A stretch of 9,423 bases of DNA from Nitrospirae bacterium RIFCSPLOW2_12_42_9 (lineage in GTDB: Bacteria; Nitrospirota; 9FT-COMBO-42-15; HDB-SIOI813). Position numbers and translations under genes: made by a program. Under the pieces are notes generated by a model. The model worked only from the letters and a program-made list of their open reading frames with translations. It was not told the origin of the DNA and did not search any database. Positions 5,570 through 9,423 of the stretch are shown one piece after another; the stretch's first letter is position 1, and every line of letters starts with the position of its first letter. The stretch is from positions 1 to 9,423 of the forward strand of contig MHER01000035.1 in assembly GCA_001805205.1 (NCBI GenBank), given 5' to 3'.

Positions 5570-8236
5570 TTATCTTAAGGTGAGTCTTACTTTGCTTATC
5601 CCGTCTGGCAGGTGGGTGATCCTGAATCCGAGTCCCTCACAGACCCGCAGCATCCTGACATTATCAGTGAGTACTGTGCCGTATACCTCTCCCAATCCTT
5701 TTTCCTGTGCAATACCGATCAGCATATCAACGAGTTTATAACCCATTCCTTTTCCCTGAAATTCATCATGTACAATAACAGCAAACTCACTCTTTTTAAA
5801 GTCCGGTTCTATGATCAATCTTCCGATGCCGATGATCCTCTTCTTTTCTGACTCTTTAAACTCAGCAATTATTGCCATCTCCCTGTCGTAATCTATGTTA
5901 CAGAATCTCACAAGCATCTCATGTGATATCTTTTTGAGTATCTGGAAGAATCTTCCCCGTAAAGTATCTTCAGAAAGGGTTTGGAGCATCTCATGTTCTA
6001 ATGGTTCATCCTCAGGTCTGATTGGCCTTAAGATTACATCTGTACCATCTGATAACCTCCAGGGTAAGACATATCTCGTGGGGTATGGTGTAATTACGAG
6101 GTGTTGATATGGTATAGTATATCTTGATGTATCCATTTCAAGGGCGATTCTTGCATCAAGGGCGTATCCCTTTCCGTTTGAGATCGCAAGCGGGTTGATG
6201 TCTATTTCAGAGATCTCCGGAAAATCAACTATCAGGTTTGAAAAACTCACAAGGATCTGCTCTAAATTTTTCATGTCAGCAGGAGGTCTACCCCTGTACC
6301 CCTGGATCATCCTGTGTACCTTTGTCTCTTCCATGAGCCTTCTTGCCAGTGTCTGATTCAACGGAGGGATCCCGATGGAGATATCCTTGAATATCTCTGT
6401 GGTAGTACCTCCCATTCCAAATAGGATCACCGAGCCAAAGTCTCTGTCCTTTTTTGCCCCGAGTATGATTTCGTAGTCAATCTTTTCAATCATCTTCTGT
6501 ACAGATATCCCGGTTATCTTTGCCTGGCCTGCTTTCTCTCTGACCCTGTTCAGAAGTCCTTCATATTCCTTTCTCAACTGGCCGTCAGAATATATGCCGG
6601 TTACTACACCTCCTATATCACTCTTATGGGTAATGTCCGGTGAGACGATCTTGATGACTACCGGATATCCTATTGAGTTTGATATATTTATGGCCTCATC
6701 AGGATTGTTTGTAAGATATGGCTTAATAACAGGGATCCCATAATTTGCCAGGAATCTCTTTGACTCTTCCTCAGTTAAGATAGTCCTCCCTTCTTTATGT
6801 AATTCTGCGATAAAGACCTTCAGATTATTTTTAGGCGGCGCCTGATCAACAGGTAATTCTTCCGGTGTTTCATACAGGAGCTGGATATTCTTCCCGTATC
6901 TGTACATATACATATATGTCTTTATCGCTTCTTCAGGTGTTTCATATGTAGGTATATTATTCTCGAGGGTAATCTTTTTTGCCCCCTCAACCTTCATACC
7001 TCCCATCAATACTGTTATGATCGGTTTATAGGATTTTTTTGAGATATCAGCAATGGCCTTTGCAAGCTCTTCAGGGTTTGCTGCGCCCTGCGGGGTATAA
7101 ATAATTATAATGCCGTGTACATTAGGGTCATTGATGCAGATATTGACTGCCATCACATATCTCCCTGTGTCTGCATCACCAAGCACATCAATAGGATTAG
7201 ATTTACTCCAGTACTTTGGCAGATTGAGATCAAGTGTCTTTAAGCTGTCTTCAGAGAGTTGGGCGATCTTACCTCCTGACTCTAATATTGAGTCTGTGGC
7301 AATAACGCCTGCCCCTCCTGCATTTGTAATAACAGCAAGATCAAGGCCTTTTGGCAGATTCTTGGAGTGCAATACTTCTGCAGTGTTAAACAGGTCTTCA
7401 ATACCCTTTATCCTTATTACACCGGCCCTTTTAAAGGCGGCATCGTATACCTTATCATCGCCTGCCATAGCGCCTGTATGTGACATTGCAGCCTTTGCAC
7501 TCTCAGTAAACCTTCCTGGCTTTAAGATGATTATTGGCTTATTCCTTGCAAATCCCCTTGCAGCGCTCATGAACTTTCTGGCATTACCAATACCCTCCAT
7601 ATAGAGCATGATACTCTTTGTATCAGGGTCATCTCCCAGAAAATCGATCATGTCACCAAAATCAACATCTATCATTGACCCAAGAGAAACAAAGAGGCTG
7701 AACCCTATATGGGCATTTATTGCCCAGTCGAGTATTGCACTTCCGAGTGCGCCGCTATGCGATATAAAGGCTATCTTGCCTGGTTCAGGATGTACCCTGA
7801 GAAAAGAGGCATTCAATCTATTTACAGGCCTGATGACACCAAGGCAATTTGGTCCAATAATCCTCATCCCGTATGTCCTTCTGATCTCCTTTATCTGTTC
7901 TTCTAATTTTTCCCCGGTTTTACCTGTCTCTTTAAAACCAGCGGAAACGATTATTACCCCCTCTACGCCGGATTTACCACATTCTTCAATTATCCCTGGA
8001 ACTGTCTGTGCCGGTGTGGCTATTACTGCAAGGTCGATCTGTTCCGGAATATCTGCGATCCTGGCATACGAGTCAATCCCCAGGATACTCTTCCTGTTCG
8101 GGTTTACAGGGAATATCTTTCTGTTATTTGGTAGCAGCAGGTTCTCTGTGAGCGCCTTTCCAACAGAGCCTTCGGACTCCGAAGCACCGATAACAGCAAT
8201 AGTTTTTGGACTGAATATCTTTTTGAGATCTGCCAT
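5570..8236 (-). CDS. ADP-forming acyl-CoA synthetase fused to GNAT N-acetyltransferase (Pat-like)
   Basis: This 888-residue cytoplasmic fusion contains a CoA-binding Rossmann domain (about 5-130, with AVIGASESEGSVG), a succinyl-CoA-ligase-like part (about 150-290, with FISHSGALG), a second ligase domain (about 297-445), an ATP-grasp domain (about 475-700, with EIDINPL 677-683) and a C-terminal GNAT domain (about 733-885). The GNAT part has SEFAVIVHDEFQGKGMG, with acetyl-CoA-binding QGKGMG (827-832) and Glu817 aligning with the catalytic Glu of Salmonella Pat. ADP-forming synthetases interconvert acyl-CoA, ADP and phosphate with acid, CoA and ATP through a phosphohistidine. Here MSHTGAMAG supplies His253, and SPDITHKSD supplies His537, matching the second relay histidine. 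PatZ/YfiQ, as I recall its sequence, lacks the first. The protein could therefore be a working synthetase, a protein-lysine acetyltransferase, or both. The motif PPLN..LAR (625-632) is shared with PatZ. The start is supported by CAGGA 8 nt upstream. Acyl substrate and protein targets cannot be read from sequence. Confidence 0.93.
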   Translation of the reverse strand: MADLKKIFSPKTIAVIGASESEGSVGKALTENLLLPNNRKIFPVNPNRKSILGIDSYARIADIPEQIDLAVIATPAQTVPGIIEECGKSGVEGVIIVSAGFKETGKTGEKLEEQIKEIRRTYGMRIIGPNCLGVIRPVNRLNASFLRVHPEPGKIAFISHSGALGSAILDWAINAHIGFSLFVSLGSMIDVDFGDMIDFLGDDPDTKSIMLYMEGIGNARKFMSAARGFARNKPIIILKPGRFTESAKAAMSHTGAMAGDDKVYDAAFKRAGVIRIKGIEDLFNTAEVLHSKNLPKGLDLAVITNAGGAGVIATDSILESGGKIAQLSEDSLKTLDLNLPKYWSKSNPIDVLGDADTGRYVMAVNICINDPNVHGIIIIYTPQGAANPEELAKAIADISKKSYKPIITVLMGGMKVEGAKKITLENNIPTYETPEEAIKTYMYMYRYGKNIQLLYETPEELPVDQAPPKNNLKVFIAELHKEGRTILTEEESKRFLANYGIPVIKPYLTNNPDEAINISNSIGYPVVIKIVSPDITHKSDIGGVVTGIYSDGQLRKEYEGLLNRVREKAGQAKITGISVQKMIEKIDYEIILGAKKDRDFGSVILFGMGGTTTEIFKDISIGIPPLNQTLARRLMEETKVHRMIQGYRGRPPADMKNLEQILVSFSNLIVDFPEISEIDINPLAISNGKGYALDARIALEMDTSRYTIPYQHLVITPYPTRYVLPWRLSDGTDVILRPIRPEDEPLEHEMLQTLSEDTLRGRFFQILKKISHEMLVRFCNIDYDREMAIIAEFKESEKKRIIGIGRLIIEPDFKKSEFAVIVHDEFQGKGMGYKLVDMLIGIAQEKGLGEVYGTVLTDNVRMLRVCEGLGFRITHLPDGISKVRLTLR

Positions 8237-8244
8237 TGGATAAT

Positions 8245-8249
8245 TCCTG
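8245..8249 (-). promoter_or_regulatory. Ribosome binding site of the synthetase-GNAT gene
   Basis: On the minus strand CAGGA lies 8 nt before the ATG at 8236, which supports the assigned start. Confidence 0.6.
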
Positions 8250-8274
8250 TAATATTTGGTGGAAATTTAACAAA

Positions 8275-8303
8275 AAGATACCATTAAATCTCGTTGAATG
8301 CAA
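8275..8303 (-). promoter_or_regulatory. Candidate promoter for the synthetase-GNAT gene
   Basis: On the minus strand TTGCAT (8303-8298), a 17-nt spacer and TATCTT (8280-8275) preceded by TGG give an extended -10 promoter candidate, with a predicted leader of about 30 nt. A rival lies slightly upstream: TTGAGA (8331-8326), a 16-nt spacer, then TATGTT (8309-8304). The rival has a better -35 box but no extended -10 element. The region is AT-rich, so chance matches are likely and neither is certain. Confidence 0.3.
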
Positions 8304-8320
8304 AACATATTTTAGAAGAT

Positions 8321-8358
8321 TTGGTTCTCAAGTTAGACAAAACTACAAAGATTATAGT
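8321..8358 (+). promoter_or_regulatory. Weak promoter candidates for the PBP1A-like gene
   Basis: In the divergent gap, TTGGTT (8321-8326), a 17-nt spacer and TACAAA (8344-8349) form one weak plus-strand candidate. TATAGT (8353-8358) is a better -10 hexamer but has no -35 box at proper spacing, and it would place the transcript start only a few bases before the ATG at 8372. A promoter is expected here because the neighbouring gene is divergent. Its exact position is not resolved. Confidence 0.2.
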
Positions 8359-8371
8359 ATCATAAAATGTT

Positions 8372-9423
8372 ATGGCTAAGAAACGCAAGAGAAGATATAA
8401 GATTTCACTTATAATAATTTTACTGTTATCTTTTATTATTGCAGGCAGTCTCTCTGCAGGCGGCTTCTTCTATGTTGTCACTAAGGACCTCCCGTCAGTA
8501 AAGTCTCTCAGGGAATATACCCCGAGCCTTGTTACGCGCGTATGGTCTGATGATAACAAATTGATAGGAGAATTCTATATTGAGAAACGCGTCCTTGTTC
8601 CCTTGAAAAACACGCCTGTCTTTCTTAAAGAGGCTGTTATTGCTGTGGAGGATGACAGCTTCTACAGCCATCAGGGTCTGGACTATAAAGGTATCATGCG
8701 TGCATTTTGGGTAAACCTCAGATCACTTGATATTAAACAGGGTGGGAGTACAATCACACAACAACTTGCAAGGTCTCTTTTTCTGACACCTGAGCAAAAT
8801 ATAATGCGGAAGATTAAAGAGGCTGTCCTGGCAAAGAAGATCGAGAATGTTCTTTCCAAGGATGAGATTCTGGAATTATATCTGAACCAGATATACTTTG
8901 GTCGTGGCGCCTATGGTGTACAGGCATCAGCCCTCATGTACTTTGGTAAAGATGTCAGGAACCTTAATTTATCAGAATCTGCATTATTAGCCGGTGTTAT
9001 ACGGTCTCCTTCCCAATATTCTCCTTACGCACACCCCGACAAGGCCAAGTCAAGACAGAAGGTAGTCTTAAAGAGGATGCTCGATGAGGGTTATATAAAA
9101 GAAAGTCAGTACAAGAAGGCATTTAAACAGGATATATATCTTAAAAAGCCTGAGAAGATAGAGGATCTTGCGCCTTATTTTGTTGAACAGGTAAGGCAAT
9201 ATCTGACTTCAAAATATGGTGCAGAGAAGGTCTACAAGGGCGGATTGAATGTATATACTACAATTGACCATGATCTCCAGAAGGCTGCCACCACTGCAGT
9301 TAAAGAGGGTTTGAGGGCAGTCGATAAGAGACAGGGGTACAGGGGACCTGTTGAGCACAAATCACGCTCCGAGATCAAGGAATGGCTGGAAGGGGAGATG
9401 GGCGCCCTCTCACAGGCTGATGT
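8372..9423 (+). CDS. Class A penicillin-binding protein, PBP1A-like (5' part, cut by window end)
   Basis: Class A PBPs polymerise lipid II into glycan strands and cross-link them in the periplasm. The visible 350 codons stay open to the window edge. A basic N-terminus (MAKKRKRRYK) precedes one membrane anchor (about 11-36), then a complete glycosyltransferase-51 domain (about 50-225). Its motifs are EDDSFYSHQG (93-102, catalytic Glu93), GGSTITQQLAR (124-134), RKIKEAVLA (146-154, with Glu150 spaced like the second catalytic Glu of E. coli PBP1b) and ILELYLNQIYFGRGAYGVQASA (about 166-187). APYFVEQVRQYL and GLNVYTTID (291-299) are typical of the stretch joining to the transpeptidase domain. The last residues probably begin the OB-like insert found in PBP1A. 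The penicillin-binding SxxK motif lies beyond the window. No Shine-Dalgarno precedes the ATG at 8372, but that start gives a normal basic-then-hydrophobic N-terminus. The gene is transcribed divergently from the synthetase-GNAT gene. Confidence 0.94.
   Translation, partial: MAKKRKRRYKISLIIILLLSFIIAGSLSAGGFFYVVTKDLPSVKSLREYTPSLVTRVWSDDNKLIGEFYIEKRVLVPLKNTPVFLKEAVIAVEDDSFYSHQGLDYKGIMRAFWVNLRSLDIKQGGSTITQQLARSLFLTPEQNIMRKIKEAVLAKKIENVLSKDEILELYLNQIYFGRGAYGVQASALMYFGKDVRNLNLSESALLAGVIRSPSQYSPYAHPDKAKSRQKVVLKRMLDEGYIKESQYKKAFKQDIYLKKPEKIEDLAPYFVEQVRQYLTSKYGAEKVYKGGLNVYTTIDHDLQKAATTAVKEGLRAVDKRQGYRGPVEHKSRSEIKEWLEGEMGALSQAD

Noticed and set aside
7110..8243. Long plus-strand open frames (164 and 211 codons) opposite the synthetase-GNAT gene
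   Set aside because: They mirror the codon bias of the opposite gene, contain no known motifs, and the gene beneath them is strongly supported.
1..9423. Possible undescribed defence, mobile or RNA-based system
   Set aside because: All coding space is taken by known families with intact motifs; I saw no direct repeats, transposase, integrase, retron-like or toxin-antitoxin genes, and no gap large enough for a structured RNA beyond about 160 bp.

Overview
The window reads as ordinary chromosomal DNA from a Gram-negative-type bacterium. It is AT-leaning and uses AGG (Arg) and ATA (Ile) codons freely. That codon bias, together with the gene families (SPOR protein, soluble PAS hybrid histidine kinase, ADP-forming acyl-CoA synthetase fused to a GNAT domain, class A PBP), suggests an anaerobic or deep-branching lineage such as Nitrospirota or Desulfobacterota. 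This placement is an inference from style, not from a marker gene.

Layout. Positions 163-3462 (+ strand) hold a compact three-gene run: queA (queuosine tRNA modification), a membrane-anchored SPOR-domain protein, and a comM/yifB-type AAA+ ATPase. Positions 3469-8236 (- strand) hold two genes read right to left. The first is an 888-residue fusion of an ADP-forming acyl-CoA synthetase with a C-terminal GNAT acetyltransferase. The second is a soluble PAS-PAS histidine kinase with a C-terminal receiver domain. The kinase and comM converge with only 6 bp between their stop codons. Positions 8237-8371 are a divergent, AT-rich promoter region. From 8372 to the window end (+ strand) is the 5' part of a class A penicillin-binding protein (PBP1A-like), cut by the window edge inside the linker before its transpeptidase domain.

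How the genes fit together. The plus-strand cluster mixes tRNA modification, a probable peptidoglycan-binding envelope protein and a DNA branch-migration helicase; they look co-transcribed but not functionally linked. The minus-strand pair joins a metabolic and protein-acetylation enzyme to a signalling kinase, which could mean co-regulation. However, a good promoter candidate sits in the 58-bp gap, so the kinase may be expressed on its own.

The most interesting point is that the synthetase-GNAT fusion keeps both histidines expected of a working ADP-forming acyl-CoA synthetase, unlike the enterobacterial acetyltransferase Pat/PatZ. I see no CRISPR array, insertion sequence, tRNA, rRNA, phage gene or recognisable defence locus, and no clear candidate for an undescribed multi-gene system. 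No stretch longer than 300 bp lacks a gene.
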